Shown here: piece by piece, positions 21,350 to 33,348 of the stretch | Layout: every line of letters starts with the position of its first letter | How positions within the stretch are numbered: position 1 is the first letter of the stretch | Source: Mycobacteriales bacterium | Lineage (GTDB): Bacteria > Actinomycetota > Actinomycetes > Mycobacteriales > SCTD01 | Assembly (NCBI GenBank): GCA_030447385.1 | Contig: JAUJOY010000002.1 | Location: 370,224 to 434,223, forward strand | Length of the DNA: 64,000 nt | Direction: 5' to 3' | The notes under the pieces: model-generated | Databases searched by the model: none | What the model saw: only the letters and a program-made list of their open reading frames with translations | Told to the model about the DNA's origin: nothing | Program-made: the position numbers and the translations under genes

Positions 21350-21933
21350 GCCGCCCCGCTGCCGACAGCCGCCGGGAGCTGGCCCTCGCGGTCGCGCTGT
21401 GCCTGCTGGCCTCCGCGGGTGCGCTCGTCGCGGCCGGACGCACCTGGGCTTCCGGCTCGGTGGCGGCGCTGCCCCCCCTTCCGGCGCGCGAGGTGGCGGT
21501 GACGGCGGCGCAGGCCGGCGGACCCGTGCGCGGCCTGGCCCTGCTCGGGCTGACCGGCGCCATCGCGGTCCTCGCGGCCACGGGCTGGTTGCGCGTGGGG
21601 GTCGGCGTCCTTGTGCTGCTGTCCGGGCTCGCCCTCACGGCAGTGGCTCTGGGCTTCGACGCGGGTGCGGAGCTCGCACGTCTGGGAGTCGCGCCGCAGG
21701 AGGCCGGCCGCACCGGCTGGCCGCTCGTGGCGGCCGGGTGCGGGGGAGGCCAGGCGGGGGCCGGCCTGCTCGTCGCGCTCCGCGGGCGCACCTGGTCAGG
21801 CCTGTCGCGCAGGTACGACCCGCCCACCGTCCACGAGGGCACGGCGGCCGCGCCGTCGCACCCAGGGCCGGGCGTACCCGCGGAGCGGCGGCTGTGGGAG
21901 GCGCTCGACCGGGGGGAGGACCCGACCGCATGA
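21346..21933 (+). CDS. Trp biosynthesis-associated membrane protein (TIGR02234-like)
   Basis: 195 aa with four membrane segments (about residues 12-32, 58-77, 84-104 and 124-146), then a hydrophilic C-terminal tail of about 45 residues ending in an acidic stretch. The position, coupled by an ATGA overlap to trpE and followed by trpC, is the hallmark of the actinobacterial family TIGR02234, whose function is not known. The conserved RTW motif in the first loop (AAGRTWAS) is consistent. Its constant linkage suggests a role in tryptophan supply or transport; that is inference. Confidence 0.82.
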   Translation: MSRPAADSRRELALAVALCLLASAGALVAAGRTWASGSVAALPPLPAREVAVTAAQAGGPVRGLALLGLTGAIAVLAATGWLRVGVGVLVLLSGLALTAVALGFDAGAELARLGVAPQEAGRTGWPLVAAGCGGGQAGAGLLVALRGRTWSGLSRRYDPPTVHEGTAAAPSHPGPGVPAERRLWEALDRGEDPTA

Positions 21934-21997
21934 GGCGCCGCCGCCGAGCCCGCTCGGGCGGCGTCCGGCCCGCCGGCCTCCGGGCGCCGGCCCCGGC

Positions 21998-22003
21998 TAG
22001 CCT
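21998..22003 (+). promoter_or_regulatory. Probable internal promoter for trpC-trpB-trpA
   Basis: TAGCCT lies 35 bases before the trpC GTG within a 104-bp gap, with the trpC Shine-Dalgarno GGAGGG in the resulting leader. It would allow trpCBA to be expressed separately from trpE. Confidence 0.45.
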
Positions 22004-22037
22004 CCAAGAACCGACCGGCCGAGCAGGAGGGAACCCC

Positions 22038-22843
22038 GTGAGCGTGCTCGACGACCTCCTCGTCGGCGTGCGGGAGGACCTCGCGCAGCGGCAGGCCCGC
22101 ATCCCGCTCGAGGCGCTGCAGGAGCGGGCGCACGCGCAGCCACTCCCGCTCGACGGCGTGGGGTGCCTCCAGCAGCCCGGGACCGCGGTCATCGCCGAGG
22201 TCAAGCGGAGCAGCCCGTCCAAGGGCGCGCTCGCGGCGATCGCCGACCCGGCCGCCCTCGCCGAGGACTACGAGGCCGGCGGCGCCAGCGTCATCAGCGT
22301 GCTCACGGAGGGCCGCCGCTTCGGAGGGAGCCTCGCCGACCTCGAGGCGGTGCGGGCCCGGGTCCGCGTGCCCCTGCTGCGCAAGGACTTCGTGGTCTCC
22401 AGCTACCAGCTCTGGGAGGCCAGGGCCTACGGCGCCGACCTCGCCCTGCTCATCGTCGCGGCGCTCGAGCAGCCGGCGCTGGTGTCCCTGGTGGAGCGGA
22501 CGCACTCCCTCGGCATGGCGGCGCTGGTCGAGGTGCACGACGAGGACGAGCTCCGGCGCGCGATCGCCGCGGGCGCCCGGATCGTCGGTGTCAACGCCCG
22601 CGACCTGCGCACGCTCGAGGTCGACCGCGGCGTCTTCGGCCGGCTCGCCCCGCTGATCCCCGACGGGGTCGTCAAGGTCGCGGAGTCCGGCGTGCGCGGG
22701 CCGCACGACCTGCTGGCCTACGCCGCCGTCGGCGCCGATGCGGTGCTCGTCGGCGAGGGCGTCGTCACCGGCGGCAACCCGCGCCAGGCCGTGGCCGAGC
22801 TGGTCACCGCCGGCAACCACCCCTCCTCGCGGGGGCTCGAGCC

Positions 22844-22847
<4 letters not shown>
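22038..22847 (+). CDS. trpC: Indole-3-glycerol-phosphate synthase
   Basis: 269-aa TIM-barrel enzyme converting CdRP to indole-3-glycerol phosphate. Catalytic residues are visible in [13 protein letters not shown] (Glu and Lys), [10 protein letters not shown] (Lys), [11 protein letters not shown] (Glu) and [14 protein letters not shown] (Asn); [10 protein letters not shown] is the phosphate loop. It is not fused to TrpF, consistent with PriA providing that activity. GGAGGG lies five bases before the GTG. The stop overlaps the trpB GTG. Confidence 0.97.
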
Positions 22848-24097
<1,250 letters not shown>

Positions 24098-24113
24098 CCC
24101 TCGCCGCTCGCAG

Positions 24114-24905
24114 ATGAGCGCGCTCGACGACCTGTTCGCGCGCTGCCGGGGGGAGGACCGCGCCGCGCTGATCGCCTACCTGCCGGCCGGCTTCCCCTCC
24201 TACCAGGTCGCGGTGCAGGCCATGACCGCGATGGTCGAGGCCGGGGTGGACGCCGTCGAGGTCGGCATGCCCTACAGCGACCCGCTCATGGAGGGCCCGG
24301 TCATCTCGGCGGCGCACCAGGCGTCCTTGGACGCCGGTACGCGGCAGGCGGACGTGCTGCGGACCGTCGAGGCGGTCGCCGCCACGGGGGTCCCCACCCT
24401 CGTGATGGGCTACTGGAACCCGGTGCACCGCTACGGCTTCGCGCGCTGGGCGGCGGACCTGAAGAAGGCCGGTGGCGTCGGCGCGATCACGCCCGACCTC
24501 ATCCCGGAGGAGGCACCGCAGTGGCTGGAGGCCTGCCGGGAGCACGACCTCGACCCGGTCTTCCTGGTGGCCCCGAGCAGCAGCGACGAGCGCATCGCCG
24601 TGGTCGGCCGCGCCAACCGCGGCTTCGTCTACGCCGCCGCCGTCATGGGGGTCACCGGCGCCCGCACCGAGGTGGGGAAGGGGGCACGCACGCTCGTCGA
24701 GCGGGTGCGTGCGCAGACGCCGCTGCCGGTCGCGGTCGGCCTCGGGGTGAGCAACGGCGCCCAGGCCGCCGAGGTCGCCGGGTTCGCCGACGCCGTCGTC
24801 GTGGGCTCAGCGCTGGTGCGCGCCCTGGCGGACGACGGCGTCGACGGGGTACGCCGGCTCTCGGCAGAGCTCGCGCAGGGGGTGCGTACGCCCGACCGCT
24901 CCTGA
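24114..24905 (+). CDS. trpA: Tryptophan synthase alpha chain
   Basis: 263-aa TIM barrel that cleaves indole-3-glycerol phosphate and channels indole to TrpB. The catalytic acid is E49 in DAVEVGMPYSDP, and D56 in the same block is the second catalytic residue. GVGAITPDLIPEEA and VGLGVSNGAQA are further family segments. The ATG is 16 bases after trpB; a GTG at 24094 is out of frame and closes at once. No Shine-Dalgarno is evident, so translation is probably coupled to trpB. In many actinobacteria lgt follows; here the next gene is the VIT transporter. Confidence 0.97.
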   Translation: MSALDDLFARCRGEDRAALIAYLPAGFPSYQVAVQAMTAMVEAGVDAVEVGMPYSDPLMEGPVISAAHQASLDAGTRQADVLRTVEAVAATGVPTLVMGYWNPVHRYGFARWAADLKKAGGVGAITPDLIPEEAPQWLEACREHDLDPVFLVAPSSSDERIAVVGRANRGFVYAAAVMGVTGARTEVGKGARTLVERVRAQTPLPVAVGLGVSNGAQAAEVAGFADAVVVGSALVRALADDGVDGVRRLSAELAQGVRTPDRS

Positions 24906-24962
24906 CCCGCACGCGCACGACGCCCCCCGCAACCCGGACGGGCCGGGTGCAGCGTCCGCCCG

Positions 24963-24968
24963 TACCCT
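24963..24968 (+). promoter_or_regulatory. -10 element upstream of the VIT transporter
   Basis: TACCCT lies six bases before a GTG at 24975 that opens a 19-codon frame. This is the spacing of a leaderless transcript. Confidence 0.55.
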
Positions 24969-24974
24969 GGGCGG

Positions 24975-25034
24975 GTGAGCCCCGCCGCTGCGCCGAGCGC
25001 CGCACCGCGCGTGCACCTCCCGGGTCCGTCGTGA
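24975..25034 (+). CDS. Possible leaderless leader peptide (19 aa) ahead of the VIT gene
   Basis: GTG 24975 sits six bases behind a TACCCT element and opens 19 codons whose TGA overlaps the GTG of the transporter (GTGA). The transporter start has no Shine-Dalgarno, so ribosomes may reach it only after translating this peptide (VSPAAAPSAAPRVHLPGPS). The peptide itself may have no function. It could be a chance frame; the case rests on the promoter spacing and the overlap. Confidence 0.4.
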   Translation: MSPAAAPSAAPRVHLPGPS

Positions 25035-25750
25035 CCTCCGCGGAGACCAGCCGGGCCACTCCCGAGCACCACCACGACCACCGCGACGTCACCGGCGGCT
25101 GGCTGCGTCCGGCGGTGTTCGGCGTCATGGACGGGCTGGTCAGCAACACCGCGCTGATCGCGGGGGTCGCCGCCGGGGTGGACTCGCCCTCGACGGTGCT
25201 GCTCGCCGGGTTCGCCGGGCTCGCCGCTGGGGCGTTCTCGATGGCGACCGGCGAGTACGTCTCGGTCGCCTCCCAGACCGAGCTGACGCGCGCGGAGATC
25301 GAGATCGAGAAGGCCGAGATCCGGCGGGTCCCGGCGGCGGAGGAGGCCGAGCTCGCGGGCATCTACCGCAGCCGCGGGGTCGACGCCGCCCTGGCTGCGG
25401 AGGTGGCCCGCCAGCTCTCCCGCGACCCCGAGCAGGCCTGGCGCGTCCATGCGCGAGAGGAGCTGGGCGTCGACCCGGACGACCTGCCGTCGCCGTGGGT
25501 GGCAGCCGGCTCGTCGTTCGCCGCCTTCACGCTCGGGGCGCTGGTTCCGCTGCTGCCCTACCTGTTCGGCGGTTCCGGGCTCCTGGTGCCGATCCTGCTC
25601 GCGCTGGTCGCCCTGTTCGTCGCGGGGGCGCTGGTCAGCCGCTTCACCGACCGCAGCTCGCTCTACAGCGGGACCCGCCAGCTGGTGCTCGGCGGCGCGG
25701 CGGCCGCGCTCACCTACGGCGTCGGCACCGTGGTCGGCACGCAGATCTGA
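25031..25750 (+). CDS. VIT/CCC1-family iron or manganese transporter
   Basis: 239-aa membrane protein of the vacuolar iron transporter (VIT1/CCC1, DUF125) family, which moves Fe2+ or Mn2+. The first helix carries FGVMDGLVSNTALIAG, and the second GFAGLAAGAFSMATGEYVSV, with conserved Asp, Met and Glu residues of the transport path. A cytoplasmic helical metal-binding domain (about residues 70-155, many Glu) follows, then three further helices. The N-terminus is His-rich (HHHDHRD). GTG 25031 overlaps the stop of a possible leader peptide. The gene converges with the histidine kinase. Confidence 0.93.
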   Translation: MTSAETSRATPEHHHDHRDVTGGWLRPAVFGVMDGLVSNTALIAGVAAGVDSPSTVLLAGFAGLAAGAFSMATGEYVSVASQTELTRAEIEIEKAEIRRVPAAEEAELAGIYRSRGVDAALAAEVARQLSRDPEQAWRVHAREELGVDPDDLPSPWVAAGSSFAAFTLGALVPLLPYLFGGSGLLVPILLALVALFVAGALVSRFTDRSSLYSGTRQLVLGGAAAALTYGVGTVVGTQI

Positions 25751-25778
25751 TCCGCGCAGGTCTGCAGCGGGACCGGGC

Positions 25779-27104
25779 TCAGCTGCTCAGCGAGCCCTGC
25801 AGCGACCGCCCGGCGGGCCGCAGCCGCACCTGGACGGTCACCCAGCCGCTGTCGCTGCGCACCTCGACCGACCCGCCGTGCACCTCGACGAGGCGCCGCA
25901 CGACGTAGAGGCCGACGCCGATCCCCTCCCGGTCGCGGGTCGCTCCGGAGTGGGCCTGGGTGAAGGGCTCGAACAGCCGGCCGGCCTTGGTGAGCTCGAG
26001 AACCGGCCCCTCGTTGCTCACCGTCAGCCAGACGCCGTGCTCATCGGCTCCGCCGGCGATCAGCGGGACGGCACCCGACGCCCCGTGGAGCAGCGCGTTG
26101 TCGACCAGGTTGGCGATCACCTGGTGCAGGGCCTGCCGGTGAATCTGCGCCGTCGTGCCGGACTCCACCAGGACCGAGATGAGCGGGCGGTCCGGACGTC
26201 CCCCGCCGGCCAGCATCGCCACCTCGGCCGCGACGGCGTCCACCTCCGCGGACGCCGACGGGTCGGTGTCGGTGGCCCTGGCGGCGATGAGCATGTTCTC
26301 CAGCAGCCGGCTCAGGCGCTCCTGCTGGTCGAGCACGGCGTGCAGCAACCGGTCCCGGCCGTTCTTGTCCAGCCGGTCGCCGCGCTTGAGCAGGGTCAGC
26401 GCGGCGCCGCGGATGCCCGTGAGCGGGGTGCGGAACTCGTGGGACACGGTGGCGATCAGATCGGCGCGCATCCGGTCGGTCTCCGCCAGCCGGGCCTGCA
26501 CGCTGCTGTGGTCGGCGGACAGCTGCGACCGCAGGCGCTGCTCCTCGTCGGCGCGCCCCCGCTCCTCGGTGCGCCAGATGAGCATGAGCGCGGCGGTCTC
26601 GGCCACCAGGGCGAGCACGTGCAGCGCCGTCCACCCCCAGCCGGGCCACGGCGCGCCGGCTCCGGTCGTGCCCGCACCGGTGGACGCGAGCAGCAGCGGG
26701 ACCACCGCGAGCAGCAGGGCGAAGCCGGACAGGGCCCGGTTCTGGTAGAGCGCGACGAGAGCAAGGACCGCGAAGGCATGGAAGTACGCCTCCGTCGCGC
26801 CGTCGCCGAGGCGGACGACCAGCAGCGAGGCGGTCATGAGGCCGGTGCCCGCGGCGAGGGCCCTGTGCCCGGCCGGGCTCCTGGTCCTGGCGCCGAGCAG
26901 CAGGCCGCCCAGCGCGAGGGCCGCCAGCGCGGCCTCGGCGCCCCGCCCGACGGCCAGCGCCCACCCCGTCAGGAGCGGGACGTGGACCGCGAGCACCAGG
27001 CAGACGAGGCGGTGGCGCCACTGCCAGTTCGCCGGACGCAGCGCGGTGCCGCACGCGAGCCACGAGGCCAGGCGCGCGACCGGCGCAGGGGGGAACGGCA
27101 CCAC
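25779..27104 (-). CDS. Orphan membrane sensor histidine kinase
   Basis: 441 aa. The N-terminal 190 residues contain about six membrane helices and no recognisable extracytoplasmic sensor, so the signal may be in the membrane. A HisKA domain follows with the phosphoacceptor His in VSHEFRTPLTGIRGAALTLL, then the ATPase domain with N box ANLVDNALLHG and G boxes ending in GIGVGLYVVRRLVEVHGG. No response regulator adjoins it. GTG 27104 follows a GGGGGAG at good distance; the longer frame upstream runs antisense to the gltB leader. It is divergent from gltB. Target regulator and signal are unknown. Confidence 0.9.
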   Translation of the reverse strand: MVPFPPAPVARLASWLACGTALRPANWQWRHRLVCLVLAVHVPLLTGWALAVGRGAEAALAALALGGLLLGARTRSPAGHRALAAGTGLMTASLLVVRLGDGATEAYFHAFAVLALVALYQNRALSGFALLLAVVPLLLASTGAGTTGAGAPWPGWGWTALHVLALVAETAALMLIWRTEERGRADEEQRLRSQLSADHSSVQARLAETDRMRADLIATVSHEFRTPLTGIRGAALTLLKRGDRLDKNGRDRLLHAVLDQQERLSRLLENMLIAARATDTDPSASAEVDAVAAEVAMLAGGGRPDRPLISVLVESGTTAQIHRQALHQVIANLVDNALLHGASGAVPLIAGGADEHGVWLTVSNEGPVLELTKAGRLFEPFTQAHSGATRDREGIGVGLYVVRRLVEVHGGSVEVRSDSGWVTVQVRLRPAGRSLQGSLSS

Positions 27105-27197
27105 GTCATGCTCCCCCGAGGTGGCTAGGACCACCATGACCCGAACGGGCCATGTCGGGACAGGAACCCCCGCGGACCCCCCGCAGCGTGCGCCCCT

Positions 27198-27225
27198 TTG
27201 GAGGCGGGCCCGCGGCGTGTAACCT
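27198..27225 (+). promoter_or_regulatory. Probable gltB promoter
   Basis: TTGGAG (27198-27203) and TAACCT (27220-27225) are separated by 16 bases, a sigma-70-type arrangement, and give a leader of about 77 bases before gltB. Confidence 0.5.
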
Positions 27226-27308
27226 CGCCGACATCTGCAGCAGGGCCAAGGACGTCCCGGGTGAGCAGGCGCACCAAGTCGACACCCCGGCGCGAGAGGG
27301 CTACTGCC

Positions 27309-30300
27309 ATGACGACTCCCACGGCCCCCTCTGCGGGCTCGGTTCCCGCGTCCGCGGGGCTGTACGACCCGGTGAACGAGCACGACGCCTGCGGCGTGGC
27401 GTTCCTCGCCGACATCGCCGGCCGGGTCACCCACACCCTCGTCGAGCAGGGGCTGACCGCACTGCGCAACCTCGACCACCGTGGCGCCTCGGGCAGCGAG
27501 CCCGACACCGGCGACGGCGCCGGCATCCTCACCCAGGTTCCTGACGCCTTCCTCCGGGCGGTCCTCGCCGAGCAGGGCACCGAGCTCCCGCCGGCTGGGC
27601 TCTACGCCGTCGGCACGGCCTTCCTCGCCCAGGACGAGCAGGAGGCGGCCGCGACCCGCGCCGCCGTCGACGCGCTGGCCGCCGAGGAGGGGCTGCGCAC
27701 GCTCGTCTGGCGCGAGCTGCCGGTCGACCCCGACGGGGCCGGGATCGGCAGGACGGCCCGCTCGGCCATGCCCCGGTTCGCGCAGCTGGTGCTGGTCAGC
27801 GGTGGTGCCGACCTGAGCCCGTACGCCCTGGAGCGTCGGGCCTACGCGACCCGCAAGCGCGTTGAGCACGAGACGGGGACCTACTTCGCGTCGCTGTCCT
27901 GCCGGACGCTGGTCTACAAGGGCATGCTCACGACCGGCCAGCTGCAGGCGTTCTTCCCCGACCTGGCCGACGAGCGGTTCGCCAGCGCCCTCGTCCTAGT
28001 GCACAGCCGCTTCTCGACCAACACCTTCCCGAGCTGGCCGCTCGCGCACCCCTACCGCTACATCGCGCACAACGGCGAGATCAACACGGTCCGCGGCAAC
28101 CGCAACTGGATGCGCGCCAGGGAGGCGCTGCTGCGCGGCCCGCAGGAGCTGCCGGACGACCTGTCGAGGCTGTTCCCGATCTGCACGCCGGGCGCCAGCG
28201 ACAGCGCGACCTTCGACGAGGTGCTCGAGCTGCTGCACATGGGCGGCCGGTCGCTGCCGCACGCCGTGCTCATGATGGTGCCCGAGGCGTGGGAGAACGC
28301 CGTCGACATGGACCCCGCCAAGCGGGCCTTCTACGCCTTCCATTCCTCGCTCATGGAGCCGTGGGACGGCCCGGCCTGCGTGGCGTTCACCGACGGCACC
28401 CAGATCGGGGCGGTCCTCGACCGCAACGGCCTGCGGCCGAGCCGCTGGTGGGAGACCGCCGACGGACGGGTCATCCTGGCCAGCGAGGTCGGTGTGCTCG
28501 ACGTCCCCGCCGACCAGGTCGTGCGCAAGGGCCGGCTGCAGCCCGGGCGCATGTTCCTCGTGGACACCGCCGAGGGGCGGATCGTCGAGGACGACGAGAT
28601 CAAGGCCGAGCTGGCGCGGGCGCACCCCTACGCCGACTGGCTGCACGCCGGGCAGCTCGAGCTGGGCGGGCTGCCCGACCGCGACCACGTCGTCTACTCG
28701 CACGAGTCGGTGCTGCGCCGCCAGCAGGTCTTCGGCTACACCGAGGAGGAGCTGCGGATCCTGCTGAGCCCGATGGCGCAGAACGGCGTCGAGGCCATCG
28801 GCTCGATGGGCACCGACACCCCGGTGGCGGTGCTCTCCCAGCGCCCGCGACTGCTGTTCGACTACTTCACGCAGCTGTTCGCGCAGGTCACCAACCCGCC
28901 GCTCGACGCGATCCGGGAGGAGCTGGTCACCAGCCTGTCCGGCAGCATCGGGCCGGAGCAGAACCTCCTGGAGCCGTCGGCGGCCTCCTGCCGGCAGATC
29001 GTCCTGCCGTTCCCGGTGCTGTCCAACGACGACCTGGCCAAGATCGTCCACGTCAACGAGGACGGCGACCTCCCTGGCTTCTCGAGCGTCACGGTTCACG
29101 GCCTCTACCCGGTCAACGGTGGCGGCGAGGCGCTGCGGGACGCGCTCGACCGGGTACGCCGGGAGGTGTCGACCGCGATCGCGGCCGGCGCGCGCATCCT
29201 CGTGCTGTCCGACCGCGACTCGACCGAGCACATGGCGCCCATCCCGTCGCTGCTGCTGACCAGCGCGATCCACCACCACCTGATCCGGGAGAAGACGCGC
29301 ACGCGCGTGGGCCTGCTGGTGGAGGCCGGGGACGCCCGTGAGGTGCACCACATCGCCCTGCTTCTCGGGTACGGCGCAGCAGCGGTCAACCCCTACCTCG
29401 CGTTCGAGACGATCGAGGACATGATCCGGGTCGGCACCCTGGTGGGCGTCGAGGCGGAGGAGGCGGTGCACAAGTACGTCAAGGCGGCCGGCAAGGGCGT
29501 GCTCAAGGTGATGAGCAAGATGGGCATCTCGACCATCGCGTCCTACACCGGCGCGCAGGTCTTCGAGGCGCTCGGCCTGGCGCAGGATCTGGTCGACGAG
29601 TACTTCACCGGCACCACCAGCCGGCTCGGCGGCATCGGCCTGGACGTGCTCGCCGAGGAGGTCGCCTCGCGCCACCGCCGGGCCTACCCGGAGAACGCGA
29701 CCGAGCGGGCCCACCGCACGCTCGAGATCGGTGGGGAGTACCAGTGGCGCCGCGAGGGGGAGGTGCACCTGTTCAACCCGCAGACGGTGTTCGCGCTGCA
29801 GCACTCGACCCGCGCGCGCAAGTTCGACCTGTTCCGGCAGTACACCGCTGCGGTCGACGAGCTGTCGGCGTCCGCGGGCACGCTGCGCGGGCTGTTCTCG
29901 CTGCGGGAGGGCGTGCGCCCGCCGGTGCCGATCGAGGAGGTCGAGCCGGTCTCGGAGATCGTGAAGCGCTTCAACACCGGAGCGATGTCGCTGGGCTCGA
30001 TCAGCCCGGAGGCGCACGAGACGCTGGCGATCGCGATGAACCGCCTCGGCGGGCGCAGCAACACCGGGGAGGGCGGGGAGGACCCGGAACGGCTCTACGA
30101 CCCCAGCCGCCGCAGCGCGATCAAGCAGGTGGCGAGCGGCCGGTTCGGCGTCACGAGCGAGTACCTCGTCCACGCCGACGACATCCAGATCAAGATGGCC
30201 CAGGGGGCCAAGCCCGGTGAGGGCGGCCAGCTGCCTGGCCCGAAGGTCAACCCCTACATCGCCAAGACCCGCTACTCCACGCCAGGTGTGGGGCTGATCA

Positions 30301-31859
30301 GCCCTCCGCCGCACCACGACATCTACTCGATCGAGGACCTCGCCCAGCTGATCCACGACCTGAAGAACGCCAACTCCTCGGCCCGGATCCACGTCAAGCT
30401 GGTGGCCGAGGTCGGGGTGGGGACCGTCGCGGCGGGCGTGTCCAAGGCGCACGCCGACGTCGTGCTCATCTCCGGGCACGACGGCGGTACCGGCGCCTCA
30501 CCGCTCACCTCGCTCAAGCACGCCGGCTCACCGTGGGAGCTCGGTCTGGCCGAGACGCAGCAGACGCTGCTGCTCAACGGGCTGCGCGACCGCATCGTCG
30601 TGCAGGTCGACGGCCAGCTCAAGACCGGGCGTGACGTCGTGATCGGCGCGCTGCTGGGGGCGGAGGAGTACGGCTTCGCGACCGCTCCGCTGGTGGTCAG
30701 CGGCTGCGTCATGATGCGGGTCTGCCACCTCGACACCTGCCCGGTGGGGATCGCCACCCAGAAGGCCGAGCTGCGCAAGAAGTTCTCCGGCCGGGCCGAC
30801 TACATCGTGACCTTCTTCGAGTACATCGCGCAGGAGGTCCGCGAGATCCTGGCCTCGCTGGGCTTTCGCAGCCTGGTGGAGGCGATCGGCCACGTCGAGG
30901 TGCTCGACACCCGCAAGGCGGTCGAGCACTGGAAGGCCGCCGGTCTCGACCTGTCGCCGATACTGCACCTGCCCGAGCTGCCGGAGGGCACCCCGCTCAC
31001 CCAGACCGTTCCGCAGGACCACGGGCTGCAGCACGCGCTCGACAACCGGCTGATCGAGCTCGCCGAGGACGCTCTGCTCACGGGCGCGCCGATCAACCTG
31101 AGCCTGCCGGTGCGCAACGTGAACCGCACCGTCGGCACGATGCTCGGCGCGCAGCTGACCCGGCGCCACGGTGGTAAGGGGCTGCCGGACGGCACGATCG
31201 ACATCACGCTGACCGGCTCGGCGGGGCAGTCGCTGGGCGCGTTCCTGCCCAGGGGCATCACGCTGCGGCTGTTCGGGGACGCCAACGACTACGTCGGCAA
31301 GGGCCTGTCCGGCGGACGCGTCGTCGTACGCCCCGACCGCGCAGCCACCTTCCGGGCGCAGGACAACGTGATCGCCGGCAACACCCTGCTGTACGGCGCC
31401 ACCGGCGGCTCGTTGTTCGTGCGGGGCCGGGTCGGGGAGCGCTTCTGCGTACGCAACTCCGGCGCGACCGCCGTCGTCGAAGGGGTGGGCGACCATGCCT
31501 GCGAGTACATGACCGGTGGGCGCGTGGCGATCCTCGGCGAGACCGGGCGCAACGTCGCGGCCGGCATGAGCGGGGGTGTCGCCTACCTGCTGGACCTGGA
31601 CCGCGGCAAGGTCAACCTGGAGCTGGTGGAGCTCGAGGAGCTCACGGAGGGCGATCTCGAGACCCTGCGGCAGATGCTGCGCGAGCACCTCGCCGAGACC
31701 GGCTCGGACGTGGCGGGCGACCTGCTCGAGCGGGGCGAGTGGGCCCGGTTCACCAAGGTCATGCCCCGCGACTACAAGAAGGTGCTGGCCGCGATGGAGC
31801 AGGCCCGCGAGGACGGGTCCGACGTGGACGAGGCCGTCATGGCCGCGAGCAGGAGCTAG
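27309..31859 (+). CDS. gltB: Glutamate synthase large subunit
   Basis: 1516-aa alpha subunit of NADPH-GOGAT, which makes glutamate from glutamine and 2-oxoglutarate. Domains in order: class II glutamine amidotransferase (the nucleophile becomes C28 in [10 protein letters not shown] after removal of a 27-residue propeptide), central domain, FMN-binding synthase domain with [16 protein letters not shown] and [11 protein letters not shown], the 3Fe-4S cluster with C1133, C1139 and C1144 ([13 protein letters not shown]), and the C-terminal glycine-rich beta-helix. ATG 27309 has GAGAGGG upstream. gltD follows after nine bases. Confidence 0.98.
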   Translation: MTTPTAPSAGSVPASAGLYDPVNEHDACGVAFLADIAGRVTHTLVEQGLTALRNLDHRGASGSEPDTGDGAGILTQVPDAFLRAVLAEQGTELPPAGLYAVGTAFLAQDEQEAAATRAAVDALAAEEGLRTLVWRELPVDPDGAGIGRTARSAMPRFAQLVLVSGGADLSPYALERRAYATRKRVEHETGTYFASLSCRTLVYKGMLTTGQLQAFFPDLADERFASALVLVHSRFSTNTFPSWPLAHPYRYIAHNGEINTVRGNRNWMRAREALLRGPQELPDDLSRLFPICTPGASDSATFDEVLELLHMGGRSLPHAVLMMVPEAWENAVDMDPAKRAFYAFHSSLMEPWDGPACVAFTDGTQIGAVLDRNGLRPSRWWETADGRVILASEVGVLDVPADQVVRKGRLQPGRMFLVDTAEGRIVEDDEIKAELARAHPYADWLHAGQLELGGLPDRDHVVYSHESVLRRQQVFGYTEEELRILLSPMAQNGVEAIGSMGTDTPVAVLSQRPRLLFDYFTQLFAQVTNPPLDAIREELVTSLSGSIGPEQNLLEPSAASCRQIVLPFPVLSNDDLAKIVHVNEDGDLPGFSSVTVHGLYPVNGGGEALRDALDRVRREVSTAIAAGARILVLSDRDSTEHMAPIPSLLLTSAIHHHLIREKTRTRVGLLVEAGDAREVHHIALLLGYGAAAVNPYLAFETIEDMIRVGTLVGVEAEEAVHKYVKAAGKGVLKVMSKMGISTIASYTGAQVFEALGLAQDLVDEYFTGTTSRLGGIGLDVLAEEVASRHRRAYPENATERAHRTLEIGGEYQWRREGEVHLFNPQTVFALQHSTRARKFDLFRQYTAAVDELSASAGTLRGLFSLREGVRPPVPIEEVEPVSEIVKRFNTGAMSLGSISPEAHETLAIAMNRLGGRSNTGEGGEDPERLYDPSRRSAIKQVASGRFGVTSEYLVHADDIQIKMAQGAKPGEGGQLPGPKVNPYIAKTRYSTPGVGLISPPPHHDIYSIEDLAQLIHDLKNANSSARIHVKLVAEVGVGTVAAGVSKAHADVVLISGHDGGTGASPLTSLKHAGSPWELGLAETQQTLLLNGLRDRIVVQVDGQLKTGRDVVIGALLGAEEYGFATAPLVVSGCVMMRVCHLDTCPVGIATQKAELRKKFSGRADYIVTFFEYIAQEVREILASLGFRSLVEAIGHVEVLDTRKAVEHWKAAGLDLSPILHLPELPEGTPLTQTVPQDHGLQHALDNRLIELAEDALLTGAPINLSLPVRNVNRTVGTMLGAQLTRRHGGKGLPDGTIDITLTGSAGQSLGAFLPRGITLRLFGDANDYVGKGLSGGRVVVRPDRAATFRAQDNVIAGNTLLYGATGGSLFVRGRVGERFCVRNSGATAVVEGVGDHACEYMTGGRVAILGETGRNVAAGMSGGVAYLLDLDRGKVNLELVELEELTEGDLETLRQMLREHLAETGSDVAGDLLERGEWARFTKVMPRDYKKVLAAMEQAREDGSDVDEAVMAASRS

Positions 31860-31868
31860 GGGCCCGAG

Positions 31869-33308
31869 ATGGTCGACCACACCGGCTTTCTCAAGTATGA
31901 GCGGGCGCTGCCCACACGGCGCCCGGTGGATGTGCGCATCCGTGACTGGAAGGAGGTCTACGAGGACTTCCCGCCGCCCGCCCTCCAGAAGCAGGCCGGT
32001 CGCTGCATGGACTGCGGCATCCCCTTCTGCCACAACGGCTGCCCGCTCGGCAACCTGATCCCCGAGTGGAACGACCTCGTCCACCGCGACGACTGGGCCC
32101 AGGCCATCGAGCGGCTGCACGCCACGAACAACTTCCCGGAGTTCACCGGGCGGCTGTGCCCGGCTCCCTGTGAAGCCGCGTGCGTCCTCGGCATCAACGC
32201 CGATCCGGTGACCATCAAGCAGGTCGAGGTCGAGATCATCGACCGCGCCTACGAGGAGGGCCGGGTGGGGCCGCACATGCCGGCCAGCCGCACGGGGCGC
32301 AAGGTGGCCGTGGTCGGCTCCGGGCCGGCCGGTCTCGCGGCGGCCCAGCAGCTCACCCGCGCCGGGCACGACGTCACCGTTCTGGAGCGGGCCGACCGCA
32401 TCGGCGGCCTGCTGCGCTACGGGATCCCGGAGTTCAAGATGGAGAAGCGGGTCCTCGACCGGCGCCTCGAGCAGATGCGCGCCGAGGGCACGCAGTTCCG
32501 CACCGGTGTCGAGGTCGGCGTGGACATCTCGGCAGGCACCCTGCGCGAGGACTACGACGCCGTGCTGCTGACCGGCGGCGCGACGCTCGCCCGCGACCTG
32601 CCGGCGCCGGGGCGGGACCTGGGCGGGATCCACGTGGCGATGGACTACCTCGTCCCCTCCAACCGGGTCCAGGAGGGTGACCTGGCCGAGTCGCCGATAT
32701 CCGCGAAGGACAAGGACGTCGTGATTATCGGCGGCGGGGACACCGGAGCCGACTGCCTGGGCACCGCGATCCGCCAGGGAGCCCGCTCGATCACCCAGCT
32801 CGAGATCCTGCCGCGCCCACCTGGCGAGCGCCCGGTTTCGACACCGTGGCCGACCTGGCCGCTGATCTACCGCACCAGCAGTGCGCATGAGGAGGGTGGC
32901 GAGCGCCTGTTCAGCGTCAACACCCAGCGCTTCCTCGGCGAGGGCGGGCAGGTCACGGGTTTGGAGCTGGTGGACGTCGAGCTGGTCGAGGGGCGGTTCG
33001 AGCCGGTGGAAGGCACCACCCGCGTCCTGCCGGCGCAGCTCGTCCTGCTCGCGATGGGCTTCACGGGTCCGCAGCGGACCGGGCTCCTCGAGGCGCTGGG
33101 GGTGGAGCTGGACGGACGGGGCAACGTGGCGCGGGACGAGAGCTGGGCCACGAGCGTGCCGGGGGTCTTCGTGGCCGGCGACATGGGACGTGGGCAGTCA
33201 CTGATCGTGTGGGCAATCGCGGAGGGGCGCGCGGCGGCCGCGGCGGTGGACCGGGCGCTGTGCGGGTCGACCGCACTGCCCGCTCCGGTGACCCCCACCA
33301 GCCGGTAG
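31869..33308 (+). CDS. gltD: Glutamate synthase small subunit
   Basis: 479-aa FAD- and NADPH-binding beta subunit that feeds electrons to GltB. The N-terminal domain carries low-potential 4Fe-4S ligands: CMDCGIPFCHNGCP (C46, C49, C54, C58) and LCPAPCEAAC. The FAD fold GSGPAGLAAAQQL and the NADPH fold IGGGDTGADCLG are intact, and the C-terminal GVFVAGDMGRGQSLIVWA is the second FAD segment. It starts nine bases after gltB and is surely co-transcribed. Confidence 0.98.
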   Translation: MVDHTGFLKYERALPTRRPVDVRIRDWKEVYEDFPPPALQKQAGRCMDCGIPFCHNGCPLGNLIPEWNDLVHRDDWAQAIERLHATNNFPEFTGRLCPAPCEAACVLGINADPVTIKQVEVEIIDRAYEEGRVGPHMPASRTGRKVAVVGSGPAGLAAAQQLTRAGHDVTVLERADRIGGLLRYGIPEFKMEKRVLDRRLEQMRAEGTQFRTGVEVGVDISAGTLREDYDAVLLTGGATLARDLPAPGRDLGGIHVAMDYLVPSNRVQEGDLAESPISAKDKDVVIIGGGDTGADCLGTAIRQGARSITQLEILPRPPGERPVSTPWPTWPLIYRTSSAHEEGGERLFSVNTQRFLGEGGQVTGLELVDVELVEGRFEPVEGTTRVLPAQLVLLAMGFTGPQRTGLLEALGVELDGRGNVARDESWATSVPGVFVAGDMGRGQSLIVWAIAEGRAAAAAVDRALCGSTALPAPVTPTSR

Positions 33309-33336
33309 GACCTCACCCGATGACATCTGCGGCCCC

Positions 33337-33342
33337 TACTGT
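33337..33342 (+). promoter_or_regulatory. Leaderless -10 element for pyk
   Basis: TACTGT, six bases before the pyk GTG, with no Shine-Dalgarno between. Confidence 0.6.
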
Positions 33343-33348
33343 GTCGGC

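Noticed and set aside
27219-27234. GlnR-type box (GTAAC-N6-GACAT) before gltB
   Set aside because: The second half-site has two mismatches and it overlaps the -10 element; too weak to report as a site.
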